A DNA stretch of 64,000 nucleotides from Euptelea pleiosperma (taxonomy: Eukaryota; Streptophyta; Magnoliopsida; Ranunculales; Eupteleaceae): NCBI GenBank assembly GCA_035048495.1, contig CM068544.1:15742138-15806137 (forward strand), read 5' to 3'. The notes under the pieces were generated by a model. It did no database searches. It worked only from the letters and a program-made list of their open reading frames with translations, and had not been told where the DNA came from. Shown here piece after piece: positions 43,337-54,056 of this stretch. Each line of letters begins with the position of its first letter. The stretch's first letter is position 1. Made by a program: the position numbers and the translations under genes.

Positions 43337-44710
43337 TGAAAGTAGGGTTTTTCCGTGTCATCGGATTGAAAACCCTAATCTCAACACATTTGTAATTATC
43401 CGAGTTTATTCCTGCAAAATACTAACTTATGCATAAGGATTCGTGTCAGATGTCGATCTGCACTTGGGATTAGTCGGATTAGCGCAATTATTTACAGAAA
43501 TAATTGATGGAGGGGTGAGAAAGATGGATCGATTAAAATATGATTGATTGTAGAGAGAGAAATTGCCATTCATACCATAACAAAAATGCAGAAACATTCT
43601 TTACTCAAAACACAACTATTCATTTAAATCAAACTAGTTTTCTTTAATTTACAATGCTTAGAAAGAAAATAAAAAGTAAGTATAAACAAACAAAACCTAA
43701 AGACACTAAAGAAAAGTTTAGAGAGAGAAAAAGATCTAGAGAGACCTAGAGAGAGAGTTAGAGAGAGAAAGAGAGAAAAGGTGAAAGAAAGATAGAGAGA
43801 GATTTAGAGTATACGAACACATACCATGGTGGAAGATGTATGGGATGTGGGTCATGGTGGTTCTCATGGCTTACCCATGAATGAACACGGGAAGAAAGCA
43901 AGTGACCACGTGGTGCTAGCAGGTTGTGGCGATGGAGATCATGCATGTCGGAGAGGTGGCAGGTACCCGTGAGGAAATCTGTGGAGGAGCACGTGTTGCA
44001 GTCCAGTGACGCGAGGTGGTTGCAGGTGATAGTGCACGGACTGGTGCGCATTAGCATGTAATGGCAGCGGCGGTAATGGTATGAAAATAGGGAAGACGTT
44101 GCCGGTCTACACGTCTTCCTCAACAAGAGGAGGTGGGATGGTGATGTTGTGGTGCACCGTTCTGGTGGTTGTGCTCCAGCATGGAGAAAGGCACACCCAA
44201 AGTTGCAGGTCGGCTCACAATGGAGGAGGGCTGACTGTTGGAGATCATCACAGCAGCTAGAGAGAAAGGGCGGTTGCACATAGCGTGAGGGAGAACGTTG
44301 CAAGGAAAATGGCGGCTGGTGGTGGTGCTGGCCATGGAGAAGACCTACAAGGAAGATGGCACCTGGTGGTTCTGATGGAGGTGTGGCAGCGTACGCACAC
44401 GGCGGAGCTGTTACAGGTGCAAGAGAAGGCGGTAGAGCATGACGAAGATGGCTTGCCGTACTGGTTCGTGGTGGCTGGAGGAACAACAGTGGTGCTGCTC
44501 GTGGTGCTACACAAAAAGCGCAGCACAGGAAAGGGAACGCAGAAGGATGAGGAAGAAGAGAGGGAGAAGAAGAAGAAGAAGAAGAAGAAGAAGAAGAGGC
44601 GGAAGAAGAGGAGGAAGAGTAGTTGCAGAGCTCGCCGGAGAAGACAAACATGTCCGACGAGCTTTAACGGTAGAGAAGAAGAAGAAGAAGAAGAAGAAGA
44701 AGAAGAAGAA

Positions 44711-44747
<37 letters not shown>

Positions 44748-44804
44748 AGAGAGGGACGACATGTAGGGTTTCCCCCTTAGAAACCCACGATTTCTAAAAA
44801 AAAG

Positions 44805-44835
<31 letters not shown>

Positions 44836-45984
44836 TTTTTTTAGGAATAGTAAGTGGGTTGCAGGTTCTGTCTCGTGGGCCGTTTGGCCATGAGGTTTGT
44901 GGGTACCATGATTGACCACTGGGCCAAGAGATGATGCCACATGTCGGCGAGTGGTCGGCCAATGGGAATGCTAAAAATCGTGGGCCCATAGTACATCGGC
45001 CATGAGCCAGAAGGTGGGTGAGTAGGATAGTGGGCCACTGGACTCGATGGATATGGGCCTCTTACGAGGCCATGGGTTAGGGTGCGTTTGGTCGCCAGGG
45101 GAGAAAAATGCATTTTTTCCTCGAAATACCAATCAAGGAAAAATGCATTTTTCTTTCATCAGAGATCAAGCTCTACGCTCTCATCTACAATCAACCATAT
45201 GATCAAACGCGCTCTAGGGATTGAGATTTTACAATGGAGATCTGGTGGGTGATAGGATGGATGATCGAATGATCAGTGGCACGATCGGATGGTTGGATGC
45301 ATAAAATGGATAGATCAGATTGCCATCGAACGGTGGATTTGATGGATAATGGTGATAGGTCAAGGAGAGAGAGTCGATTAGAGCTAGGAGAAAGAAAATT
45401 AGGATTTAGAGAGAGGAGAGAGAATTAGGGGAGATGAGAGAGAAAATATTAGAAAATGGAGAGAAAATCACTGGCAGATAGTCTGGAACCCTGGTCTTCA
45501 CTGTGTCCCTCCTCACGCTTCACCAGTCGAGCAGACCATCATTGATTCATGCGGCTTTAAACGCTTTGGTCCGTCTCTTGGTCATTGGCTCTCCCATTCT
45601 CTTCATTCTTTGGGCTGGCTCTTCGGTCCTCTTGTTCAGCCTGTATTTGGCCCATATCTTCTAGTCATAGCCTGTGGGCTCTTTAAGCTTTGATAATGGG
45701 CTTTCATGATCAATTTGGGCCCATAAGTCTCAAGAATCATCCACTCAGGGTTTCCTGCGACAGAAAAAATGCTTAATGAGACTTAATAAGAACGACTTTA
45801 TATCTAGACTTCCGAAAATGTGTTTTATACATACAAATATACAATTTCGTCCAGAAAAGTGCATTCTACGCAACAAAAGTGACTCTAACATAGAAAAGTG
45901 GATAAATAAAGCAATTTTACGTAGGAGAGTGTGATAACGCTAAAAGGATAATTACTTAAAATAAGCACTTTTGAGCAAATATCA
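43337..45984 (-). mobile_element. T2 solo LTR inside the PMD gene
   Basis: On the minus strand it begins TGATATTTGCTCAAAAG (45984) and ends CCCTACTTTCA (43337). Flanks TACAG and TGCAG form a duplication with one mismatch. At 2,648 bp it contains long (GAA)n/(GAAA)n stretches (44560-44745) and (TA)n (44809-44835), which produce meaningless Lys/Glu-rich frames. Confidence 0.9.
44560..44835. repeat. (GAA)n, (GAAA)n and (TA)n microsatellites
   Basis: AAG repeats at about 44565-44600, GAA repeats at 44673-44713 running into AAAG repeats to 44748, and TA repeats at about 44810-44834, all within the T2 solo LTR. Confidence 0.9.
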
Positions 45985-46539
45985 TGCAGATAACTATGGC
46001 AAGATTCCCAAAGAACAAGCCGCTATTGATGGCCTTGATAGAAGTATGGAATCCGGCCACCAGTACATTCAACATGGCATTTGGTGAGGTCGACTTTACG
46101 ATAGAGGATGCAGTGATGTTGGGGCGACTCCCCATTGGTACAGAGCTACCTCATGTGTGGATAACGTAGCTGAGTGACGATGATAGGGCATCGTTCGACA
46201 TGCTAGTAAGCAGGAACGAATGATTAATGGCCACGCACAAGGGCAGTGATAGAAGATCTTGGGCCAACTAGTGGACAGAATCATTTAAAGGCCAAACTTC
46301 TGAAGAAGGGTTCTTGGGGCTGCTTGCCTATCTGATCTCCATCTTTCTGTGTCCGCAACCACCAGCCCACACAGTAGTGGAAGGTATTCTGCGCAGCTGC
46401 CATGACCTTTCACGGGAAAAAGATATGTTGGCCATCGACCGTGACTGCGCAATTGTACCAGGGCATGAGTCAGTACAAAAAGAGCCTGCAAGACAGGGTA
46501 GTGAGCTGGGAAGGGAAGAAATTGCCCTTCAAGAAAATC
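45985..46539 (+). pseudogene. PMD gene, N-terminal part of the PMD core
   Basis: The plus strand reads NKPLLMALIEVWNPATSTFN, MAFGEVDFTIEDAVMLGRLP and, after stops near 46168 and 46222, FLGLLAYLISIFLCPQPPAHT. The W-x-P-x-T-x-TF...GE-x-x-x-T-x-x-D-x-x-x-L-G-L-P pattern is the plant mobile domain (aminotransferase-like, PF10536) signature. Frames shift toward 46400-46500. It breaks at the S LTR in a codon run reading KKLPFKK. Confidence 0.8.
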
Positions 46540-47849
46540 TGTAATACCCTGAACTTTCGTTCTAGGGTATTATGGTAAATTCACCAAACCTAAACCTTTT
46601 TCAGACTTCTATTATTATTATTTTTGTGGTTTAATATAATGCTTGAGTATGTATGTTTAATTTGGTTTCATTCTGACAACTTTGAAAAAAACTTTCTATT
46701 TTTGAAACTCCTTCTTTAGGGCTAAATTCCTGCTAAAAATAATGAACCATAACTTGCAGGGGACTTTTTCTTTCCCCGGCTAACATTACAAAATTTTTAT
46801 AAAAAAATTATTTTGTGGGCCCGAGATACTAAAAATATTCATATTTTATCCTTACCAACTTACCTGTGAAATTTGGAACCTTTCTTTAGACATAAAAACT
46901 TCAGCGAGAGATTTCGAGAGATTTTGACAAAAATAGTATTTTCGTAAATTTTAAACTTTTCTACTATTCTTATATTTTTTAAAATTAATATTTAATTATA
47001 TTTTATTTATTTAATAGGAGTGTGGCACCCACGAATCACTTTCGGATCATTCCGATGTCATTTGACATTTTTTGAAGCTTTGAATTTTTTTTATAATTTT
47101 TGTGTATTTAGATTATTTTATGTGATTTATGTGTGTGACATATGTCAATACCTTATTGTATGAACTTTTAAATTATGTAATATAGTTTAATTGAATTAAT
47201 TAATAATTATTTGTGTTATGATTGTTGGGTAGGCCCGTATGGCCAATCTAAAGGTCTTTTGTGCTTAATAATATTTTAAAATAAAGCCTATTGATGTATA
47301 TGGGCCTTGGGCCAATTTCTAACCCATTAGTAGTGTAAAATATAAGTTTTTAAGGGTTGAAAAAGTCATCCCTTTGATAGTTACGAATTTCAACAAAATA
47401 CAAACCCTAATCATTCCCTAAACTTATTTATGAAAACCCTAAAGCTTTAAAAGCTTTCACAAACCCAACTCCATTGAAGAATAGAGAAAGCTCTATTAAA
47501 CCTTCATCTAGGCACCGATCGTACTCGAGTAAGAAGGGAGAATTGACGGAGACTCTGAATGGAACAACATATCCCGAGGAGAAGACGATCCAACGACTTT
47601 CAAATTTGAAGAAACTTTTGATTTTCATTAAAATTCAAGAAACCTTGAGGTAAGTGTGTTTGATCCATCCTATACTTATTTTTCTTCAAGATTTTATTTC
47701 TTTTTTATTAGATAATGGTTGATATTAATTATAAATTACTTTCAACAATATTTACTTTATTCTTATTAGGTTGATCTTTATTTTGGGCCACCATGATGGG
47801 TTTGGCCATGGTCTATTTTGTACCTATAACGGATGACTATTTTTTTTAT

Positions 47850-48960
47850 CATTTTCGTTATATTTTTATGATTTAAATATTTTTATAATTATTTTTTCTA
47901 AATACCTCTATGAATCTATTTTCCAAAACCGTTTAGTTTATATTTTTTTGATTTATATTTATTTAATTATAATTTTTCTAAGTTGTTGGACTTTACAAAA
48001 TAACCCAGAATTTTAGATTTTACACGGTCCATTTCACTTGCGATTTCGATCTATATTTTTAATTTAAATATTTTTCTAATTATTTTTTATAAATACCTCT
48101 ATTAATCTAGTTTCGAGAACCTTTAAGTTTGTATTTTTTTGATTTGTATTGATTAAGTTATGATTTTTCAAACTTGTTCAACTTTTCTATTAAACCCAGA
48201 ATTCTAGATTTTACACGGTGTACTTCAATTGAGATTTCGATATATATTTTTAACCTAAATATTTTTTTACTTATTTTTTATAGATATCTCTATCAATATA
48301 GTTTCTAAAACCTTTGAGTTTGTATTTTTCTAATTTGTATTGATTAAGTTATAATTTTTCAAACATGCTAGACTTTTCTGTAAAACCCAGAATTTTAGAT
48401 TTTATATGGTCTATTTCACTTGAGATTTTGATCTATATTTTTAATCTAAATATTTTTCTAATTATTTTTTATAGATACTTCTATCAATCTAGTTTCTAGA
48501 ACATTTGAGTTTGTATTTTTCTGACTTGATTTGATTAAGTTATGATTTTTCTAAGTTGTTGAACTTTACCAAAAAACCCAAAATTATAGATTTTATATAG
48601 TCCACTTCACTTGAGATTTTGATCTATATTTTTAACCTAAATATTTTTTTAATTAATTTTCACAGATACATCTATCAATCTAGTTTCTAGAACATTTAAG
48701 TTTGTATTTTTTTAATTTGTATTAATTAAGTTATGATTTTTCAAATATACGGGACTTTTCTATAAAACCCAGAATCTCAGATTTTGTCCCGGCCCAATTA
48801 ATTAAGAGTTTTGACCTATATTTTGAATCTGAATATTTTTCTATTTATTTTTCCTAAAAATCTCTGTGAATTTAGTTTTTAAATCCATTGAGTTTATATT
48901 TTTCTAATTCATATTTATTTAGTTATGATTTTTATAATGCAGTACATTTTTTGTAAAAAA
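47850..48960. repeat. about six tandem units of about 190 bp in the S LTR
   Basis: The anchor GAGTTTGTATTTTT recurs at about 47934, 48125, 48314, 48508, 48698 and 48890 (steps 189-194). Each unit also holds ACCCAGAATTTTAGATTTTA and GATTTCGATCTATATTTTTA. The shorter S LTR lacks this expansion. Confidence 0.88.
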
Positions 48961-49084
48961 ACCTATTAATTGTTCGTGGTTCGGTCATGATTATTAACTA
49001 TCAAGGTTTTAACCTTGTTGTTTGACTAAACCCTAGATGGTTTGACATATACTTGTATGCATGGGGATCCCACCCATGTGTCTT

Positions 49085-49185
49085 GGATCTCTTATAGGGT
49101 TCGGCCAAGTGTCTTGGATCCCTCTTTAGGGTTCGACTTGTGTCATGGATTTCTCATAGAGTTCGGTCATGGCGTGTTGGATTCT
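49085..49185. repeat. short tandem (about 45 bp) in the S LTR
   Basis: GTGTCTTGGAT...TAGGGTTCGGCC-like units repeat about three times, with decreasing similarity. Confidence 0.5.
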
Positions 49186-50172
49186 CTTGCAATTTTCACT
49201 TATATTATTCATCGACGTTGATTATGATATTTGGTGATTGTTTACATGTTATTCATGTTGTTTAACCCTTGTTCGTTCCATATTATTATTCTTGATGATC
49301 ATGTATTTATTTTATTATTTTATATTCTTATTTAAATGTTAAATACATGTGTGCTTATGTCATGTAACTCTAGTACTATCTTGTTGTCATACCATGATCA
49401 TCACGTCATTTCATATAAAGGGTGCATAAGGAAATGGGGTTGAAGTATATTATATATGTTTATATTGGTTTTATCAATTAATATTCAGGATTCGGTACCC
49501 TAGGGTGAAAGGCCCCAGACGTTATTATATCCTGCAGATGGGTCGATAAGACCGCTCCCAGTGCAGAAAGGAGATGGAGACCCTATGTGGTTATGGGTAC
49601 TAGTTGCATTTGCATCCCATACTCACTTGTATTCACCCTCATATTCATGTCAGATGCATACCTTGGTTAAAAACTTGTATAGTATGATATTATACCATGC
49701 ACACTGTTGTATTACTGGGCCTCGGCTCACGGTGCTACACCGATACCATTTTCAGATTTTGAGGAGTCGAGTACGTGAGATGATTTTGAGGCGAAAGACT
49801 CCGACGCATTCGAGGAGATCGGCTAGGATTTGGGAGTCGATCCCACACTTTAGAAGACTTGATTTTGATTGTTCTAAACATTGGTTATTTATTTTCACGG
49901 GTATGTAAGCCTTTGATTGAGAGCATGTTGTCACCTCCATCTCTCCATATTTAATTGATTGATTGAATTGTTTGAGTTATGAATTATTTTAATTATTTAC
50001 TTTCTACATCTAGACTTTTTTGTTTACTTAATGGATTTTCGAATGAACCTTAGTAGTCTAATTGACCTAATTGGACCACTAGGGGACATTCATGGATCAC
50101 CTGTGGGTTCGGGTACGGGTCGATCCATGGATTTTTGGGTCGCATCTGGGTATCCGGATTCGGGGCGTGACA

Positions 50173-50690
50173 AAATCTATCTTTTTGGCCCCTTCTGGCT
50201 ACTACAGCTATGGGCCTACGAGCACTATGATAAATTGGCCCCTTACGTACTGACCCGAGATCTCAAGAAGACGGTGAGGGCCCTAAAGTACGCCAATGAA
50301 GATCTGCCCGTGTTCGATATTGGAACAATCTTCAACATACTGAACACAGAGAAGCACTTCCGAGCACGGGCGTATGAAGAGCCATTATACCAATGGGAGC
50401 CGCGCTTGCTAGTCGATACTGTGGGGTTGGCTGCTCGTGAAGCTGATGGCACGCTAAGGGAGCCGGTGTTGATATATAGCAGGATCATCAGCCCCTCATT
50501 CATATTTACTGTGCCGACCCGAGAAATGTGTAGAGGGTCATGGGGCAAAGTACCAGTGCCCGAAAAAGAAGCTGTAGCCATCGCCTACCAACCACACCGA
50601 GTAGACGGTAGCATGGTTTTGATCAAGACATCTCCTATCCCCTTCTTAACATTGTGGGCAACGACTGGATATTAGTGCACTACTTCTTCA
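50173..50690 (+). pseudogene. PMD gene, C-terminal part of the PMD core
   Basis: Reads IYLFGPFWLLQLWAYEHYDK directly after the S LTR. This is the core PMD motif (GPFWLLQLWAYEH), followed by VRALKYANEDLPVFDIGTIF, FRARAYEEPLYQWEPRLLVD and SPSFIFTVPTREMCRGSWGK. The frame is open for about 210 codons to 50675. A few more residues in another frame follow, so a small indel is likely near 50660. Confidence 0.85.
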
Positions 50691-51366
50691 ATTGTATCTG
50701 CACCGCCAAGGTGTTGAAGGTGGTGCCACCCTCAAGGCAGGGAAGACGACGTATCGCCATTTGGAAATGGGAAGGCTTTGTCTGGGAAGCTACGGCGAGC
50801 TAAAGATAAAAGAAATCCGGACGCCTCGGAGAATAGATGGAGCTACATAGGACGAGGTGCTATTTCTGAACCAGACCCCTTGTTGAGGGTAGAGGGTGAG
50901 GGCTCCACAAGCGAGTCAATAAAGGAGAGGCGATCGAAATAGAGATCGGACTCCTCTTGACAAAGAGAAGAACAAGAAGTCATCCCGGGGTTGGGAGAAA
51001 CAGAAGCAACCTCTAGAATCGAGGTACCCTCACCTCCCCGGAGATCGACGAGGCTGCAACGGGGAACCAAGTAGGGTTGGGATGAAAGTCCCAAGAGGGC
51101 CTAGACAGAGACCGTGGGAGGTGCTGCACCACGCTTGTCGTAGCCAGGTAAAATACCTCCTAGGGTGGCCCAGAGAAAGAAAGCAACAAGGACCGTCCCA
51201 GCCGGCCCATTTAAGCAAGTCAAAAAGGTCGAGGTCCAGAGACTTGAGCGTCAGACAAACCCAAAACCCGAATATTCTGGGGATGAATCAAACTCCCCAA
51301 TAAGGACTGAGCCACTCCTCTAACCAGTCATCACGAAGTCAACAGTACCCGATGTTGGCACCACAG
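50691..51366 (+). pseudogene. PMD gene, basic/acidic linker exon
   Basis: Low-complexity, charged, Ser/Pro/Glu-rich translation in several broken frames (for example LLRVEGEGSTSESIKERRSK and IEVPSPPRRSTRLQRGTK). The last stretch ends VPDVGTT at a donor, G|GTAAAC. Such a disordered linker between PMD and coiled coil is usual in these proteins. Confidence 0.5.
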
Positions 51367-51470
51367 GTAAACGAGATCAAGGAATGTGTTGAAAATGTGA
51401 TGTTTTACTGTTGAGTGAAATAAGGCGTTAGGGTTTGTTTAAAATGGCACTAACTAGAACTCATATGCAG
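51367..51470 (+). other. intron 1 (phase 1) of the antisense PMD gene
   Basis: Donor GTAAAC and acceptor TATGCAG, 104 bp, with branch-like CACTAAC 20 bp before the acceptor. Splicing keeps the frame, joining G|GT. Confidence 0.6.
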
Positions 51471-51602
51471 GTGTAAAGACGGAGCCAGAACAGCCAACGA
51501 TACAAGAGGCACACACAGGGGGAACCGAAGCCCCTCTGGACAAAGGCTGGTAGGAGGTTCTTGACATGCTGGAACTCGGCGGGGAGGGTTTTATGGGTAT
51601 AG
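51471..51602 (+). pseudogene. short linker exon of the PMD gene
   Basis: Encodes VKTEPEQPTIQEAH, then after one TAG EVLDMLELGGEGFMGI. It is bounded by the acceptor at 51470 and the donor GTAAGG at 51603. Confidence 0.5.
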
Positions 51603-51700
51603 GTAAGGATGGACATAGGTGTGTCGGAACTTTAGGAAATGCTTGGGTGAAACTTCGTTATTGGGTACTGACTTTGGGTGGTGTGATGTGTAATGAACAG
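51603..51700 (+). other. intron 2 (phase 1) of the antisense PMD gene
   Basis: GTAAGG...TGAACAG, 98 bp. Splicing joins G|GT and keeps the frame into GEGKAASPQPKD. Confidence 0.6.
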
Positions 51701-51871
51701 GTGGGGAAGGGAAAGCGGCCAGTCCTCAACCGAAAGATGCCCAGGAGGGGACGATGCCTGCGACAGAGGTGCCGTCAATGCAGGAAGAAGTCCAGACCAC
51801 ACTGGGCCTGCAATCACTTGGCAAAAATGACGCCTTGACCAAGGCTGAGCTAGATGCTCTATTCGCCAGAG
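51701..51871 (+). pseudogene. linker exon of the PMD gene
   Basis: Fully open: GEGKAASPQPKDAQEG, then TLGLQSLGKNDALTKAELDA and LFARG up to the donor GTAAGT. Acceptor and donor phases agree with the neighbouring exons. Confidence 0.6.
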
Positions 51872-51963
51872 GTAAGTTGTATTCGGCTTGACACCAATCA
51901 ATAGAGGTAAGCATTGAATTGCATCACCAATTTGACTAATTGCTCGTATGCATTGCATGACAG
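51872..51963 (+). other. intron 3 (phase 1) of the antisense PMD gene
   Basis: GTAAGT...GCATGACAG, 92 bp, with TTGACTAAT as branch-like sequence. Splicing restores a single frame across the exons. Confidence 0.65.
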
Positions 51964-53119
51964 GCGACGATGAAAATGTTGGGGGCGTTGAGCAGGATGA
52001 ACTAGAGGCGAAGATTGAGCTAGCCGTGGTGGCACACCGGGCTGAAGAAGAGCGTAAAAGGCAGCTCAAGGGCAAGGCAGTGGCAGAGGAGAAGACTATA
52101 CCGATAGCACCCGTTGCGTATTCCGTTCCCCATCTATTTATCTGCGGAATGAGAGTAAGAGGAATCCAAGATACACCCATAGCAACGCGTGTGGCCAAAA
52201 AGGTCGGGGAAGGGAGGTTCCCCACGCGATTGGTCCCTATGCGCTTAGAAGAAGGGGAAATCCCCTTATATCGGAATAAGATGGCGAGCTTCCTCCTAGG
52301 CATGGGGCACCCTTTGGTGCAAATGCTGACAAGGCTGCGACATTTGATGGAGCAAGGACTACTGTCAGATGTCCTTACAAGCGACGCAAAAGAAGGACGT
52401 CCCATTGGAGTGCGACCCATGTCGATTCTGCCTCAGGACAGAGAAGACCTAGTCCTGGCATATGAAGCATTCCCCAGTTTCTGCTCTTTGATGGCTCCCG
52501 TGCCCCGACGATGGATGAGGGACTTGTAGGCTTAGTGGTGATGTTCCTGAACATATTGAAGTACATCCGACTATTTCAGCAAGTAGCGGATTGTACCGAG
52601 TGCGATGTATATGAACTCCACCAGATGCAGGGGGCCTTGGTTGATCTCGATCAGACGAGCGTAGACTTGAGCTTATTGAAGCCAATCATTGACTTTATCT
52701 TTGACTACCGAAAGGCGGAGTGGGACACCATCGACCAAGAAGTAAAAAGACTCGCCCAAGGTCGGAAGCAAGAAGAGGAGCTCTCCGAAATATCAAAGAC
52801 AGAGGAAAAAATAGCCTCTGAACCCTTTCTAGATGTACAACTCGAGGTGACCCGATCCGCCTACGAAGAGGTCCACTCGGAGGTAGCCCGCCTGGAAGAG
52901 GTGCTAGCTAAAGCCAAAGAGAGGCTCAATGGTTTGCATGCCGACTTAACTGAATTGGGGCAAACAAAGAACGAAATGGCCAGTGTGAAGCAGAGATTAA
53001 ATAGGCTCAAGTCGTCCGCCAATGAGAGAGCACGAGTCTTGACGGAGATCTCAGAGAAGATCAGCCTCGAACGCCCAAAAGTGGACGCAAGGAAACAACT
53101 AGTGGAAGATATCTTCTGA
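51964..53119 (+). pseudogene. PMD gene, C-terminal exon with coiled coil
   Basis: From the intron-3 acceptor the frame reads DDENVGGVEQDELEAKIELA, VAHRAEEERKRQLKGKAVAE and on to 52529. A small frameshift near 52510 leads to a second frame, MDEGLVGLVVMFLNILKYIR to the stop at 53117-53119. Residues from about 52740 on form a long coiled coil (YEEVHSEVARLEEVLAKAKE, KQRLNRLKSSANERARVLTE). The role is unknown; coiled coils often dimerise. A 3' UTR with ATG-poor, T-rich DNA follows. Confidence 0.7.
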
Positions 53120-54056
53120 GTCACAGGCTTTTGACATTTCTTGTCACTTTATCTTTCCCATACATGTATATCTACAAGACAGCAATTGTAATGTCTAGCC
53201 TTTATATTTTTTGTCAAAGGCTGACCCTGATTAGTAACGTACATGTAACTCTTTTGAAATGAAATGAAATATTCAACAATCTTTTAAGCATAATTTTCTT
53301 TATTTATTATACCAAGCACATGCAAACACACGTGAATAGCATTTGATTCAAATTAAGCAAACACATTCAAATATTGGTAAACTCAAAGTAAGGAAATGCC
53401 CTCAAATTTGTCGTTAAGAAGGCGGGGGATAATGGCCCCGATGATGTTTTTAAAGGTGGGGGACAATGACCCCGATGATGTTTCTAAAGGTGGGGAATAA
53501 CGGCCCCAATGATGTTTCTAAAGGTGGGGGACAATGGCCCCGAGGATGGGATAAAACAACCGCACGAAAAGGATGGCTCAAAGCACTCAAAACATGATAA
53601 TCTTTTAGAAATAAAAACTCATTTTCACGGTCAATTACACAAGGGCATACTTCTAGACATATGCAACAGAAAATCCAGAATTAGCCAAGTATCTTAAACA
53701 TAATCACACACAGAAATGGATGTCACATCCGCATTAGAGAAAAGCCAATGCCTCAAAGAGGTCTAAAATGTGATCACACACAGAAATGGATGTCACGTCC
53801 GAAGACAAGTCTCCGATGTCGGTGCGTTGTGGAAACGTCGATGTTGGCTCTGTTAGTCGAGGGTTTTAAGGGAAATCTGGCTATGGAGGAAAATCTTCAC
53901 TCCAAGGAGCTCTAATAAATGAAATAAGTAGTGACGCTTCTTTCATTCGAGATCAACGTCGCAAAAACCAACGTTCGAAAATGGGTTAAATCTAATCATA
54001 CACAGAAAGTGAAGGGTCATAGCTACATTAGAGAAAAGCCAATGCCCATTCAACTC
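53120..54056. other. region between the antisense gene and the integrase 3' end
   Basis: Two convergent coding units end here. The first 170 bp look like a plant 3' UTR. The remainder holds the 34-bp tandem and direct repeats (GATCACACACAGAAATGGAT near 53703 and 53769; AGAGAAAAGCCAATGCC near 53737 and 54030). Confidence 0.6.
53421..53549. repeat. four-copy 34-bp tandem
   Basis: Units start at 53421, 53455, 53489 and 53523 with GGTGGGGGACAATGGCCCCG, then ATGATGTTTCTAAA. Copies differ by a few bases. Confidence 0.9.

Larger units (their letters stand above)
46540..50172 (-). mobile_element. S-family gypsy-type solo LTR inside the PMD gene
   Basis: On the minus strand it begins TGTCACGCCCCGAATCC (50172) and ends TTCAGGGTATTACA (46540). 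AAATC flanks it perfectly (46535-46539 and 50173-50177). At 3,633 bp it is longer than the S LTR at 21370 because of tandem expansion (47850-48960). No coding part. Confidence 0.93.

Noticed and set aside
44285..44797. 170-codon Lys/Glu-rich ORF
   Set aside because: It runs through GAA and GAAA microsatellites in a T2 solo LTR.
51632..52420. 262-codon minus-strand ORF
   Set aside because: It lies opposite the PMD gene exons, crosses an intron and has no recognisable domain; the plus-strand reading has splice sites and coiled coil.
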